DNA of 64,000 nt, taken from the NCBI RefSeq assembly GCF_031585635.1, contig NZ_CP134196.1, forward strand, positions 1,240,001-1,304,000. Direction: 5' to 3'. Under the pieces are notes generated by a model that saw nothing but the letters and a program-made list of their open reading frames with translations, was not told the DNA's origin and did no database searches. Below, piece by piece: positions 18,986 through 26,484 of this stretch. The stretch's first letter is position 1, and the number at the start of each line of letters is the position of its first letter. The DNA is from Paraburkholderia sp. FT54. GTDB taxonomy: Bacteria > Pseudomonadota > Gammaproteobacteria > Burkholderiales > Burkholderiaceae. A program made the position numbers and the translations under genes.

Positions 18986-19537
18986 ATGGCCAGCACGCTG
19001 AAGGGTTACAAGGTGGCGGTACTCGCGGTGGATGGTTTCGAACAGGCCGAACTGATCGAGCCGAAACGCGCGCTGACTGAAGCAGGCGCGACGGTGCACG
19101 TCATTTCAGCCAAGCCTGGCAAGATCCAGGGTTTCAAGCATGTGGACAAGGGCGATACCGTCGAGGTCGATTCGACGTTCGACAAGGCAAGCGCGGACGA
19201 TTACGACGCCGTGGTGTTGCCGGGCGGCGTGGTGAATGGCGACGCCATCCGTCTGTTGGCGCAGGCCCAGGCCTTCGTCAAGACGGCCGACAACGCGAAG
19301 AAGCCGATCGCGGTGATCTGTCACGGCGCGTGGCTGCCGGTGTCGGCGGGCATCATCAGGGGGCGCACGGTCACGAGCTGGCCGAGCCTGCAGGACGACA
19401 TTCGCAATGCGGGCGGCACGTGGGTGGACAAGGAAGTGGTCGAGGACGGCAATCTGATCAGCAGCCGCAACCCCGACGACCTGCCGGCTTTTAACAGAAC
19501 GCTGATTGCGCAACTGTCGAAGCGCAAGGCGGCATGA
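18986..19537 (+). CDS. DJ-1/PfpI family protein (YhbO-like)
   Basis: 183 residues of the class I glutamine amidotransferase-like fold. The conserved nucleophile is Cys112 in AVICHGAW, with the supporting Glu19 in DGFEQAE; these match the PfpI/YhbO group. Members act as proteases, glyoxalases or deglycases and protect against carbonyl and oxidative stress; which activity applies here is open. The ATG at 18986 follows AAGGAGAG at 18973-18980. It starts a run of same-strand stress genes. Confidence 0.88.
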   Translation: MASTLKGYKVAVLAVDGFEQAELIEPKRALTEAGATVHVISAKPGKIQGFKHVDKGDTVEVDSTFDKASADDYDAVVLPGGVVNGDAIRLLAQAQAFVKTADNAKKPIAVICHGAWLPVSAGIIRGRTVTSWPSLQDDIRNAGGTWVDKEVVEDGNLISSRNPDDLPAFNRTLIAQLSKRKAA

Positions 19538-19631
19538 GCGCAATGATGAGCGGGGCGCGCGGGCTGGATGCATGCCGCGCCGCCTCGCATCGGTTCCGCT
19601 CCGGTGTATCCGTCGAACTTGGAGAAAATGC

Positions 19632-20195
19632 ATGAAATTCCGGTATTCCCTACAAGCGATGACTGTCGCGGTGAGTTTGAGCGCGGCGTCCATCGGCGCG
19701 GTTTACGCGCAAGCCAGCGATGCCCCGGCGAGCGATGCGCCGGTCAGCGGCACGAAGCTTTCGCCCGCGGATCAGCAGTTCGTGCAGGACGCCTCGCAGT
19801 CCGACGCCACCGAAATCGCGGCCAGCAAGGTTGCGTTGAAGAACTCCAGCGATCCGCACGTGAAGAAATTCGCGCAGCAGATGATCACGGATCACACAAA
19901 GCTCTCCCACGCGATGGCGGCGCTCGTCTCGAAGAAGGGCTTCACCCCGACACCGTCGGCGGATTCCGCGCTGGTCGGCAAGCTCCAGACGCTCAAGGGC
20001 ACGGAATTCGATCAGGCCTACGTCGAGCAGGTCGGAGTGGAGGCGCATCAGCGAGCCGTCGATCTGTTCCAGCAGGAAAGCACCAGCGGCACCGACGCGC
20101 AACTCAAGGCCGCAGCCCAGCACGCACTGCCGACCATCAAACACCATCTGGCGATGGCACAGCAACTCGCCGGCGCAATGAAGGGTTCGCCATGA
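19632..20195 (+). CDS. DUF4142 exported ferritin-like protein
   Basis: 187 residues from the ATG at 19632 (MKFRYSLQAMTVAV...). A signal peptide ends near AVYA (residue ~29). The mature part matches DUF4142: QFVQDASQSDATEIAASKVAL, then HVKKFAQQMITDHTKLSHAM, a helical bundle of the ferritin-like superfamily. It is probably periplasmic; metal binding is possible but not shown. It overlaps the next gene by the ATGA at 20192-20195, implying translational coupling. Confidence 0.85.
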   Translation: MKFRYSLQAMTVAVSLSAASIGAVYAQASDAPASDAPVSGTKLSPADQQFVQDASQSDATEIAASKVALKNSSDPHVKKFAQQMITDHTKLSHAMAALVSKKGFTPTPSADSALVGKLQTLKGTEFDQAYVEQVGVEAHQRAVDLFQQESTSGTDAQLKAAAQHALPTIKHHLAMAQQLAGAMKGSP

Positions 20196-20536
20196 ACGCG
20201 ATCCTGCCGCGGCCGGTCTATGAGGATTCCCTTATGCAGATCACTTTTTCCGACGACAAGCCGGTCTTCGACGGAGCGAATCTGACCGTGCGCTTCATGG
20301 CGCGGGTGGACGGCGAACCGGTCGTATGCACGATTACCGCCGAGGCGCTCGAAGACCATTTCGGCGCCGATTCCGCTCTGGAAGCCGCGCTGATGTCGGC
20401 CTTCGACAAAGGCCGTCATCGCATCCGTGCGGTTTGCGCGGAAGCACTCGACCAGAACAACGGTGAAGGCGTAGTGTTGCATAGCGGACTGTTCAGAGTG
20501 GAAGGCATGGAACCGGATCGCGGCACCACGGCGTAG
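20192..20536 (+). CDS. DUF1488 family protein
   Basis: 114 residues from the ATG overlapping the previous stop (ATGA). A second start at 20234, preceded by GAGG at 20222-20225, would give a 100-residue protein starting MQITFSDDK, which fits the family N-terminus better. The core matches DUF1488: VRFMARVDGEPVVCTITAEA followed by LEDHFGAD. Function unknown. It is likely in an operon with the DUF4142 gene. Confidence 0.82.
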   Translation: MNAILPRPVYEDSLMQITFSDDKPVFDGANLTVRFMARVDGEPVVCTITAEALEDHFGADSALEAALMSAFDKGRHRIRAVCAEALDQNNGEGVVLHSGLFRVEGMEPDRGTTA

Positions 20537-20630
20537 TGCCGGCGCGTGTCATCGCTCGCGCGCGCTGTGCGGCGCCGCGAATGCGGCGGCATGGGTCCGC
20601 AAACGCTATCCAACGATGCAAGGAGGCCTC

Positions 20631-21212
20631 ATGTCACTCATCGTCGCAGCACGCTTTACGACTTTTCCCGCCGCTGAAGATGCGGCGGCAAAGCTCTTCA
20701 ATGCAGGGTTCGTCGAGGAGGACGTCACGCTGTTCTTCGTCAATCCGCGCGGGCGGCATGCCCGTTATCCGATCGGCGGAGATACCGGCACCGATGCCGG
20801 CGCGAGGGAGGCGCCCAAAGGCGCCGGCATGGGCGTCACCATCGGCGCGGTAGTGGGCGCCGTGGTGGGTGTCGGGATCTTCGCGGCGTTTTCCGCGCCG
20901 ATCATCGTGTCACTGATAGCAGCGGGCGTTGGCGCTTATGTCGGCTCACTGGTCGGCGCCATGGCGCGTACACGCGACGCCGGTCATGTCGGACACCGCT
21001 CGCCGTTTCATGAGGAGACGCGCGATTCCGGTGTGCTGGTTGCCGTCCACGTGTCGCCGGACAATCAACTCGACGCCGCGCGCGTGCTGCGCGAAGCCGG
21101 CGGCGTGGGAATCGAACGGGCGAGCGGCCGTTGGCAGCAGGGCCGTTGGGCCGACTTCGATCCGCTGAAGAAACCTGTGCCGCTCAGTGAATTCACCGAG
21201 AAGAGCGCGTGA
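20631..21212 (+). CDS. Glycine-zipper membrane protein
   Basis: 193 residues; the ATG follows a perfect AAGGAGG at 20620-20626. Residues ~1-45 look like an alpha/beta fold (VAARFTTFPAAEDAAAKLF, similar to proteins that carry a ferredoxin-like N-terminus). Then comes a Gly/Ala-rich hydrophobic hairpin (GAGMGVTIGAVVGAVVGVG and IAAGVGAYVGSLVGAM) like a glycine zipper. A second soluble segment follows (VLVAVHVSPDNQLDAARVLR). It is probably an inner-membrane stress protein; function unknown. Confidence 0.78.
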   Translation: MSLIVAARFTTFPAAEDAAAKLFNAGFVEEDVTLFFVNPRGRHARYPIGGDTGTDAGAREAPKGAGMGVTIGAVVGAVVGVGIFAAFSAPIIVSLIAAGVGAYVGSLVGAMARTRDAGHVGHRSPFHEETRDSGVLVAVHVSPDNQLDAARVLREAGGVGIERASGRWQQGRWADFDPLKKPVPLSEFTEKSA

Positions 21213-21266
21213 GTTGACCCGCGTCGACGCGCGGATTTTTTCTCGGCGCAGTACGCAGTAATTAGC

Positions 21267-21297
21267 AAAAAGGCCCGGCATCTGTCGGGCCTTTGTT
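21267..21297 (+). terminator. Intrinsic terminator after the glycine-zipper gene
   Basis: AAAGGCCCG (21269-21277) pairs with CGGGCCTTT (21286-21294) across an 8-base loop, with A-rich and T-rich flanks. It lies 57 bases after the stop at 21212 and before the convergent small gene ending at 21343, so it may serve both strands. Confidence 0.7.
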
Positions 21298-21342
21298 CAT
21301 TGTCACTGTGTGGAGCGAGAGGCTTGTTTGCGCAAGTCACGC

Positions 21343-21582
21343 TCACACCCAGATTTGCGGCGCGCCACGTTGTGGCGCCGGTGCGCGGTCCACCTGACGT
21401 TTGTCTCGGGTGGGCTCGCATGCGGCCGGCACCAGGCCGTCGTGCGTCACGCCACACGAAGACGTAGTTTGCGCATTCGAGGACGGCGCTTCGTGTGCCT
21501 GCGAATGTTCGCGAATCTGCAATACGGTCGCCGACGCGATGATCGCGACGGCGGCCAGAAATTCCGCGTTCCTGATCTTCAT
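21343..21582 (-). CDS. Small N-terminally anchored protein
   Basis: 79 residues from the ATG at 21582. GGGAG nine bases upstream supports the start. The N-terminus has a short hydrophobic segment (FLAAVAIIASATVLQI), then a His/Ser/Thr/Gln-rich tail with a CGVTHDGLVPAAC segment whose two Cys could form a disulfide if exported. No family recognised. A near-perfect sigma-54 promoter (21687-21702, minus) lies upstream, which supports that this gene is real and in the same regulon as its neighbours. Confidence 0.6.
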   Translation of the reverse strand: MKIRNAEFLAAVAIIASATVLQIREHSQAHEAPSSNAQTTSSCGVTHDGLVPAACEPTRDKRQVDRAPAPQRGAPQIWV

Positions 21583-21686
21583 GATTGATGCTCCCTGTCG
21601 TTGTTGCCTGCCCATTGTTTTCAATTCATCGGCACGTCTTGCAGGCGTTGTTGCGCTGCACGCCGTGCTGGGGGCGCGGCATATAA

Positions 21687-21702
21687 AGCAACCATTGTGC
21701 CA
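21687..21702 (-). promoter_or_regulatory. Candidate sigma-54 promoter for the 79-residue protein
   Basis: The minus strand reads TGGCACA-ATGG-TTGCT, a near-perfect consensus. Predicted start near 21676, 94 bases before the ATG. It is divergent from the element at 21833; the 130 bases between them hold a hairpin (GCCCGA 21706-21711 with TCGGGC 21717-21722). Confidence 0.68.
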
Positions 21703-21832
21703 CTTGCCCGAGCCCTTCGGGCGGGGGTTGCGGGCTGTTAGGCAGATCGGCGGTGCGCAACATTTACGCGGCGTTGGCAAGATTGGAAACGCCATCGACG
21801 CCACCCACATCGCTTCTTCTGCGCTACGCCCC

Positions 21833-21848
21833 GGGCACGCCTCGTGCG
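21833..21848 (+). promoter_or_regulatory. Candidate sigma-54 promoter for the PA2169-type gene
   Basis: GGGCACG-CCTC-GTGCG has a perfect -24 block and correct GG-N10-GC spacing; -12 is GTGC rather than TTGC. It lies 104-119 bases before the ATG at 21952. Confidence 0.52.
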
Positions 21849-21951
21849 GATAGATCAACGAATTCCGTTGTCGGACCGCGAGCTCCCGGCAAGGGCGCGA
21901 CGCATGTCCGGCAGCGGATTCCATGACTAACGAAACCCTTGGAGGTATTGA

Positions 21952-22404
21952 ATGGCTACGAACGTTGTTTCCGTGCTGAACGATCTGGTCGAAACGTCGA
22001 AGGACGGCGAGAAGGGCTTTCGCAAGGCAGCCGAAGATGCGCATGACGCGCAGCTGAAAACGCTGTTTCTATCGCGTGCTGAAGACTGCACGCGTGGCGC
22101 GCGCGAGTTGCAAGACGTGGTTCAGGGGCTGGGCGGCAAGCCCGAAACGGGCGGCAGCATGAGCGGTGCGCTGCATCGCGGCTGGGTCGACGTGAAGTCG
22201 GCGGTGACCGATCGCAGCGACCACGAGATCCTCGCCGAATGCGAGAAGGGTGAGGACGTTGCGAAGAAGCGCTATCACGATGCGCTCGAAAAGGAGTTGC
22301 CGGCGGATGTGCGAGCGATTGTCGAGCGGCAGTATCAAGGCGTGCTGCAGAATCATGACCGCGTGCGCGATCTGCGCGATCAATACGCCGCCGCCAGGCG
22401 CTAA
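21952..22404 (+). CDS. PA2169 family four-helix-bundle protein (DUF2383)
   Basis: 150 residues, all helical, matching the DUF2383/PA2169 group: VVSVLNDLVETSKDGEKGF at the N-terminus and HEILAECEKGEDVAKKRY in the second half. It is ferritin-like in fold and often found with stress genes; biochemical role unknown. No signal peptide, so cytoplasmic. GGAGG at 21941-21945 precedes the ATG. Confidence 0.85.
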   Translation: MATNVVSVLNDLVETSKDGEKGFRKAAEDAHDAQLKTLFLSRAEDCTRGARELQDVVQGLGGKPETGGSMSGALHRGWVDVKSAVTDRSDHEILAECEKGEDVAKKRYHDALEKELPADVRAIVERQYQGVLQNHDRVRDLRDQYAAARR

Positions 22405-22421
22405 GGGCAGGTGAGGCGACT

Positions 22422-22439
22422 GGCGCCCGAGAGGGCGCC
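22422..22439 (+). terminator. GC hairpin just after the PA2169-type gene
   Basis: GGCGCCC (22422-22428) and GGGCGCC (22433-22439) pair around a GAGA tetraloop, 18 bases after the stop. No T-run follows, so alone it is at most a weak terminator; it may protect the transcript end ahead of the stronger hairpin at 22502. Confidence 0.4.
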
Positions 22440-22501
22440 GGTTGTCGGTTGTTCCTGCTCAACCGCGGCGGGTTCCAACTCGAACACCAGCCGTGCATGA
22501 A

Positions 22502-22534
22502 AAAAGCCATCCGCAGTATGTGCGGATGGCTTTT
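22502..22534. terminator. Strong bidirectional intrinsic terminator
   Basis: AAAAGCCATCCGCA (22502-22515) pairs perfectly with TGCGGATGGCTTTT (22521-22534) across a five-base loop. The A and T flanks let it work on both strands, between the PA2169-type gene and the convergent BON gene. Confidence 0.85.
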
Positions 22535-22618
22535 GCGTTTTCTGAACTTTTCCGAACTGAACCAGAAGCACCGGAAAGCGCCGACCGAAGCCGGCGCTTC
22601 CCGCCTGGATCGCTGCAC

Positions 22619-22960
22619 TTATTCAGCCGCGATCTTCAGATGGTTCTTCACGCTCGATACACCCTTCACGGCTTCCACGACTTCGCCGGCCGCTGCCTTG
22701 TCGTCGGCCGAAGGCACCGTGCCCGTGAGCCACACCACGCCCTTGCGGGTCTTCACGTGGATGTGCGTCGACTTGACGTTCTTGGCGGCCAGCAGATCTG
22801 CCTTGGCCTTGGTGGTGATGGTGCTGTCGTCGACGTGCTGGCCGATGGTTTCCGACGACGCCGACGGCGCGCTGCTCTGCGCCATAACGCTCGTCGCGTT
22901 CAGTGCAAACGCGACACAAGCGATGCTACCTGCGGTCTTCAGAATCTGGATGGTCTTCAT
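22619..22960 (-). CDS. BON-domain periplasmic protein (OsmY-like)
   Basis: 113 residues. A signal peptide (KTAGSIACVAFALNATSVMA) ends near residue 27. A single BON domain fills the rest: ITTKAKADLLAAKNVKSTHI, then VKTRKGVVWLTGTVPSADDK. BON proteins bind membranes and respond to osmotic shock; E. coli OsmY has two domains and this has one. AGGAGAAACC precedes the ATG. A -24/-12 element is 223-238 bases upstream (23183-23198, minus), so the leader would be long. Confidence 0.87.
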   Translation of the reverse strand: MKTIQILKTAGSIACVAFALNATSVMAQSSAPSASSETIGQHVDDSTITTKAKADLLAAKNVKSTHIHVKTRKGVVWLTGTVPSADDKAAAGEVVEAVKGVSSVKNHLKIAAE

Positions 22961-23182
22961 GGTTTCTCCTTCGGGTGTTGATGAAAATTGCGGTCTTGTT
23001 GCCTGCGGTCGATCGCGGTCGAAACCGTTGATGACACGCGTGGGATCGTTGCCGCTACGGTTCCGTCAGGGCCCGTTATCGACACGAGACGACAGCTTGC
23101 TTGCGTTTCGCTCCGCGGCGGTGCCGCAGTGATGCTTCTGCGTTTTGCGTGCAAGACCGGCGTCCGTCCACATAGTGCGAGA

Positions 23183-23198
23183 CGCAAGGGGTGTGCCC
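23183..23198 (-). promoter_or_regulatory. Candidate sigma-54 promoter for the BON gene
   Basis: The minus strand reads GGGCACA-CCCC-TTGCG, with correct spacing and strong -24 and -12 blocks. Predicted start near 23172, giving a ~212-base leader to the ATG at 22960. The long leader lowers confidence. Confidence 0.5.
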
Positions 23199-23310
23199 GC
23201 CATGGCGGCAAAAGACTGCCATCGCCGGGAAAGCCGTTACGGCACATATATTTAGGCTGAGGAATAGAGCGCTGGGAAGGACCGCGAAGCGCCGGACCTT
23301 GGCTGGCCGG

Positions 23311-23330
23311 CAGGCGCCGGCAGGCGCCGG
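23311..23330. repeat. Two tandem 10-base repeats upstream of rpoN2
   Basis: CAGGCGCCGG occurs twice back to back, about one helical turn apart, each holding the palindrome GGCGCC. They are ~130 bases upstream of the predicted rpoN2 start, where bEBP sites often lie. They may equally be chance GC-rich sequence. Confidence 0.45.
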
Positions 23331-23436
23331 CGGGGACCGGAATTTGCCGGGCACTTGTAAAAATGGCCTCGGGCAGCCTGCGCAATCGGCGGGCCTGAAA
23401 ATGCAAAGCGTAGAAAAAACAGGGCGTTGCGCGAAC

Positions 23437-23452
23437 TGGTACGACAGTTGCT
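23437..23452 (+). promoter_or_regulatory. Candidate sigma-54 promoter of rpoN2
   Basis: TGGTACG-ACAG-TTGCT differs from TGGCACG-N4-TTGCW only at one base. Predicted start near 23463, 39 bases before the rpoN ATG. It implies that this rpoN copy is transcribed by sigma-54 itself. Confidence 0.65.
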
Positions 23453-23501
23453 CAGAAGAGGCTACTCACCATTTATCGGCTATTAACGGGACCTCACTAC
23501 A

Positions 23502-24980
23502 ATGCCTTCAATTGAACTACGCACAAGGCAGTCTCTCGCCCTCACGCCGCGTCTGCAGCAATCGGTGCGTCTGTTGCAGTTGTCGTCTCTGGAGTTCCAG
23601 CAGGAATTGCGCACGGCGCTCGACACCAATCCGTTCCTTGAATACGACTCGTCGGATACGGAAGACGTCGCGCTGGCGACCACATCCTCAGGCGAAGACG
23701 GCGCGCTGCCCGCCGCCGACACGGTCGCCGCCGCCGAACCCGATGCGCAGCCCGCCGAAGGCGGCTTGAACGACACGCTGGAAAGCGCGGGTCAGGACGA
23801 CATGCCGGGCGACTACTCCGGCGACTACAGCAGCCGCAGTTCGACGCGCCAGAACGGCGACTCGGACAGCAGCGACCCAGCCGAATGGGCGCGCTCGCAA
23901 CCCACCTTGCGCGAGCAGTTGCACGACTCGCTGCGCCTCTATCGGCTCGACGACCGTGACCGCGCGGTGGCTCGCTTCATCATCGAGGCGCTCGACGACG
24001 ACGGCTATCTGCGTCAGGAACTCTCCGATCTCGCGGACAGCGTCGATCTCGAACCCGAATTGACCGAAGAAGAATTGCTGGTCGCATTGCGTCTCGTGCA
24101 ATCGCTCGACCGGCCGGGTCTGGGCGCGCGTTCGCTGTCCGAATGCCTGACGCTGCAGGTGAATGCCTTGCCCGCCGACACGCCGGGGCGCGAGGTGGCG
24201 CGGCAAATCGTCGAACACCATCTGGAGCGGCTCGCCCGCCGCGAGCAGGCTGAACTGCAAAAGCAGATCGGCTGCAGCGCGGAAGAGTTGCGGGTGGCCT
24301 GCGCGCTGGTGCGCAAGCTCGACCCGAAGCCGGGCAACAGCTACGGCCGTACCGAAGACAACTACGTGGTGCCGGACGTGATCGTGCGTCAGGTGCGCAA
24401 CAAGTGGGTCGTGACGATCAACCCGGCGGTGCAGCCGCGCGCGCGCATCCATCGCATGTATGCGGAATTGTTCGCGCAGTCGGCCGGCGCGAGCCGTTCG
24501 CCGCTCGCGCAGCAACTGCAGGAAGCGCGCTGGCTGATCCGCAACGCGCAGCAACGCTTCGACACGATTCAGCGGGTGGCCGAATGCATCGTTGCGCATC
24601 AGAAGGCCTTCTTCCAGTACGGCGAAATCGCCCTTAAGCCGATGGTGTTGCGCGATGTCGCCGACGAGCTCGGCCTGCACGAATCCACTATCTCGCGTGC
24701 CACCGGCAACAAATATATGGCCACGCCGCGCGGCATTTTCGAGTTCAAGCATTTCTTCCCGCGCGAACTCGGCACGGAAAGCGGCGGCACCTGTTCGGCC
24801 GCGGCGGTGCGCGCGCTGCTCAAGGAAATGATCGCCGCGGAAAACACGCGCGATCCGCTCTCGGATGTGACGCTCGCCAGGATGCTCGCCGACCAGGGCG
24901 TGCTGGTGGCGCGCCGCACCGTGGCGAAATACCGGCATCTGATGAAGGTGCCGCCGGCGGAGTTGCGCCGCCAGCTTTAA
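23502..24980 (+). CDS. rpoN: RNA polymerase sigma-54 factor (second, orphan copy)
   Basis: 492 residues. Region I activator-interacting domain: residues 1-50 (LALTPRLQQSVRLLQLSS, then ALDTNPFLEYD). Region II is an acidic linker rich in Asp/Ser/Ala (about 55-130). The core-binding domain follows, then the HTH (VADELGLHESTISRATGNKY) and the C-terminal RpoN box ARRTVAKYR (about residues 470-478), which reads the -24 element. It is not flanked by lptB, hpf or ptsN, which accompany the housekeeping copy in this group, so I call it rpoN2 type. A -24/-12 element precedes it and a strong terminator follows. Confidence 0.95.
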   Translation: MPSIELRTRQSLALTPRLQQSVRLLQLSSLEFQQELRTALDTNPFLEYDSSDTEDVALATTSSGEDGALPAADTVAAAEPDAQPAEGGLNDTLESAGQDDMPGDYSGDYSSRSSTRQNGDSDSSDPAEWARSQPTLREQLHDSLRLYRLDDRDRAVARFIIEALDDDGYLRQELSDLADSVDLEPELTEEELLVALRLVQSLDRPGLGARSLSECLTLQVNALPADTPGREVARQIVEHHLERLARREQAELQKQIGCSAEELRVACALVRKLDPKPGNSYGRTEDNYVVPDVIVRQVRNKWVVTINPAVQPRARIHRMYAELFAQSAGASRSPLAQQLQEARWLIRNAQQRFDTIQRVAECIVAHQKAFFQYGEIALKPMVLRDVADELGLHESTISRATGNKYMATPRGIFEFKHFFPRELGTESGGTCSAAAVRALLKEMIAAENTRDPLSDVTLARMLADQGVLVARRTVAKYRHLMKVPPAELRRQL

Positions 24981-25014
24981 ACGCGCCGCGCCCCGCCGAA
25001 ACGGGGCGGCGCCG

Positions 25015-25053
25015 AAGCGCCACGCGAGGCTGTCCGCTCGCGTGGCGCTTTTT
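25015..25053 (+). terminator. Strong intrinsic terminator after rpoN2
   Basis: AGCGCCACGCGAG (25016-25028) pairs with CTCGCGTGGCGCT (25037-25049), an uninterrupted 13-bp stem with an 8-base loop, followed by TTTT. It lies 36 bases after the rpoN stop. Confidence 0.88.
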
Positions 25054-25118
25054 CGTATCTGGACGTTTCGCGCGCGGCCCTTTAAATTGGCGGGTCCATG
25101 GGAAACGGGGTGGGCTCA

Positions 25119-26297
25119 ATGAAGTACTCGAATCTGGTCGAACGCTTGCAGGGCCGGCGCACCTCCGCGTGGGAGATCCACCGTGTCGCGCAACAGGCGG
25201 AGGCCAAGGGTGAAGACGTCATCGTGCTGAGCGTGGGCGACCCTGACTTCGCCACGCCCGCGCCGATCGTCGAGCGTGCAATCGAGGCTTTGCGCGGCGG
25301 CGATACGCACTACAGCGCCGTGTCGGGCCGCGAGCCGTTGCGCGCGGCGATTGCCGCGGAACATACGCGCATGACCGGCTGTGCCGCGAGCGCGGCCAAC
25401 GTGATCCTGACCGCGGGCGCGCAGAACGGCGTGTTCGCTGCATCGCTGTGTCTGCTGGAAGCGGGCGATGAAGTGATCGTCCCCGAGCCCATGTATCTGA
25501 CCTATGAAGCTTGCGTGCGCGCGGCCGGCGCCACGCTTGTGACCGTGCCGGTGGATCGGGCGCGGGCGTTTCACATCGATTGCGATGCGCTCGAAGCGGC
25601 CGTGACCTCGCGTACCAGGGCGATTTTCTTCGCGACCCCGTGCAATCCGACCGGCGTGGTCATGCAGCGCGCCGATCTCGAGCGTATCGCGCGGCTCGCG
25701 TGCCGGCACGATCTGTGGGTGCTGTCCGACGAGGTCTACGCCGAGCTGACTTTCGAGCGCGAGCATGTGAGCATCGCCGCGCTGCCCGGCATGGCCGAGC
25801 GCACCGTGACGCTCGGCAGCCTGTCGAAGTCGCATGCCATGGCGGGTTGGCGCGTGGGCTGGGCGATCGGGCCCACGGCGCTGATCGAGCATATGGGGCG
25901 GCTCGCGCTTGCGATGCTCTACGGCTTGCCCGGTTTCATCCAGCAGGCCGCATTGACGGCTTTGCAGCACAAGGCGCGGATCGCCGCCGAGATGCGTGAG
26001 ATCTATCGCCGCCGGCGCGACGTGGTGTTCGAGCGTTTGCATCGTGTGCCTGGCTTGCGGTGCCTGTTGCCCGAGGCAGGCATGTTCATGATGGTGGATG
26101 TGAGCGGCACGGGTCTCGATACGGTCGACTTCACCTGGCAGCTGTTTCGCGCGCAGGGCGTGTCGCTGCTCGACGCGAGCGCGTTCGGCGAGACGGCGAA
26201 TGGCTTCGTGCGGCTCGGTTTTGTCGTCGACGAAGCGCGCCTGATCGACGCCTGCGAGCGGATCGCCGCATTCGTCGCTGCATTGCCGCCTCGTTGA
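25119..26297 (+). CDS. PLP-dependent class I/II aminotransferase
   Basis: 392 residues from the ATG at 25119 (25098 adds seven residues). Fold-type I aminotransferase: VLSVGDPDFATPAPIVE near the N-terminus, YSAVSGREPLRAAIA, FATPCNPTGVV, VLSDEVYAEL, the PLP lysine in SLSKSHAMAGWRVGW, and the substrate carboxylate Arg near the C-terminus (FVRLGFV). It resembles aspartate/arginine/aromatic-type aminotransferases; the amino donor cannot be fixed from sequence. It is monocistronic after the rpoN terminator. Confidence 0.88.
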   Translation: MKYSNLVERLQGRRTSAWEIHRVAQQAEAKGEDVIVLSVGDPDFATPAPIVERAIEALRGGDTHYSAVSGREPLRAAIAAEHTRMTGCAASAANVILTAGAQNGVFAASLCLLEAGDEVIVPEPMYLTYEACVRAAGATLVTVPVDRARAFHIDCDALEAAVTSRTRAIFFATPCNPTGVVMQRADLERIARLACRHDLWVLSDEVYAELTFEREHVSIAALPGMAERTVTLGSLSKSHAMAGWRVGWAIGPTALIEHMGRLALAMLYGLPGFIQQAALTALQHKARIAAEMREIYRRRRDVVFERLHRVPGLRCLLPEAGMFMMVDVSGTGLDTVDFTWQLFRAQGVSLLDASAFGETANGFVRLGFVVDEARLIDACERIAAFVAALPPR

Positions 26298-26484
26298 GCC
26301 TTTCGCTAACGTTTCGTTTGTTTTTCGATTCGCGTAACGCAGCGATGCGTCGTGGGAGGAATGCGCGTCCTCGCCAGTTTTCGATTGACGCCGCAAAAGC
26401 TTGCGTCAAAAATCGAGCGCCGGGTTCGTCTTAAGCGTGGACCTTCCGGACATCGGCGCATATCGACTCACAGTCGGGAACCCC

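Larger units (their letters stand above)
22961..23501. other. Divergent control region of the BON gene and rpoN2
   Basis: 541 bases with no convincing gene. It carries sigma-54-type promoters facing each way (23183-23198 minus, 23437-23452 plus) and two tandem copies of the 10-base CAGGCGCCGG at 23311-23330. A second GG-N10-GC site near 23043-23058 (minus) is much weaker in the -12 block. Confidence 0.6.

Noticed and set aside
23043..23058. GG-N10-GC site (CGGAACCGTAGCGGCA, minus) before the BON gene
   Set aside because: The -12 block is CGGC rather than TTGC; the element at 23183 is far better.
3547..24980. Long antisense frames opposite lhr, rpfR, rpoN and other large genes
   Set aside because: They are the usual by-product of high GC content; they have skewed Arg/Ala/His composition, no family features, and oppose genes with clear motifs.
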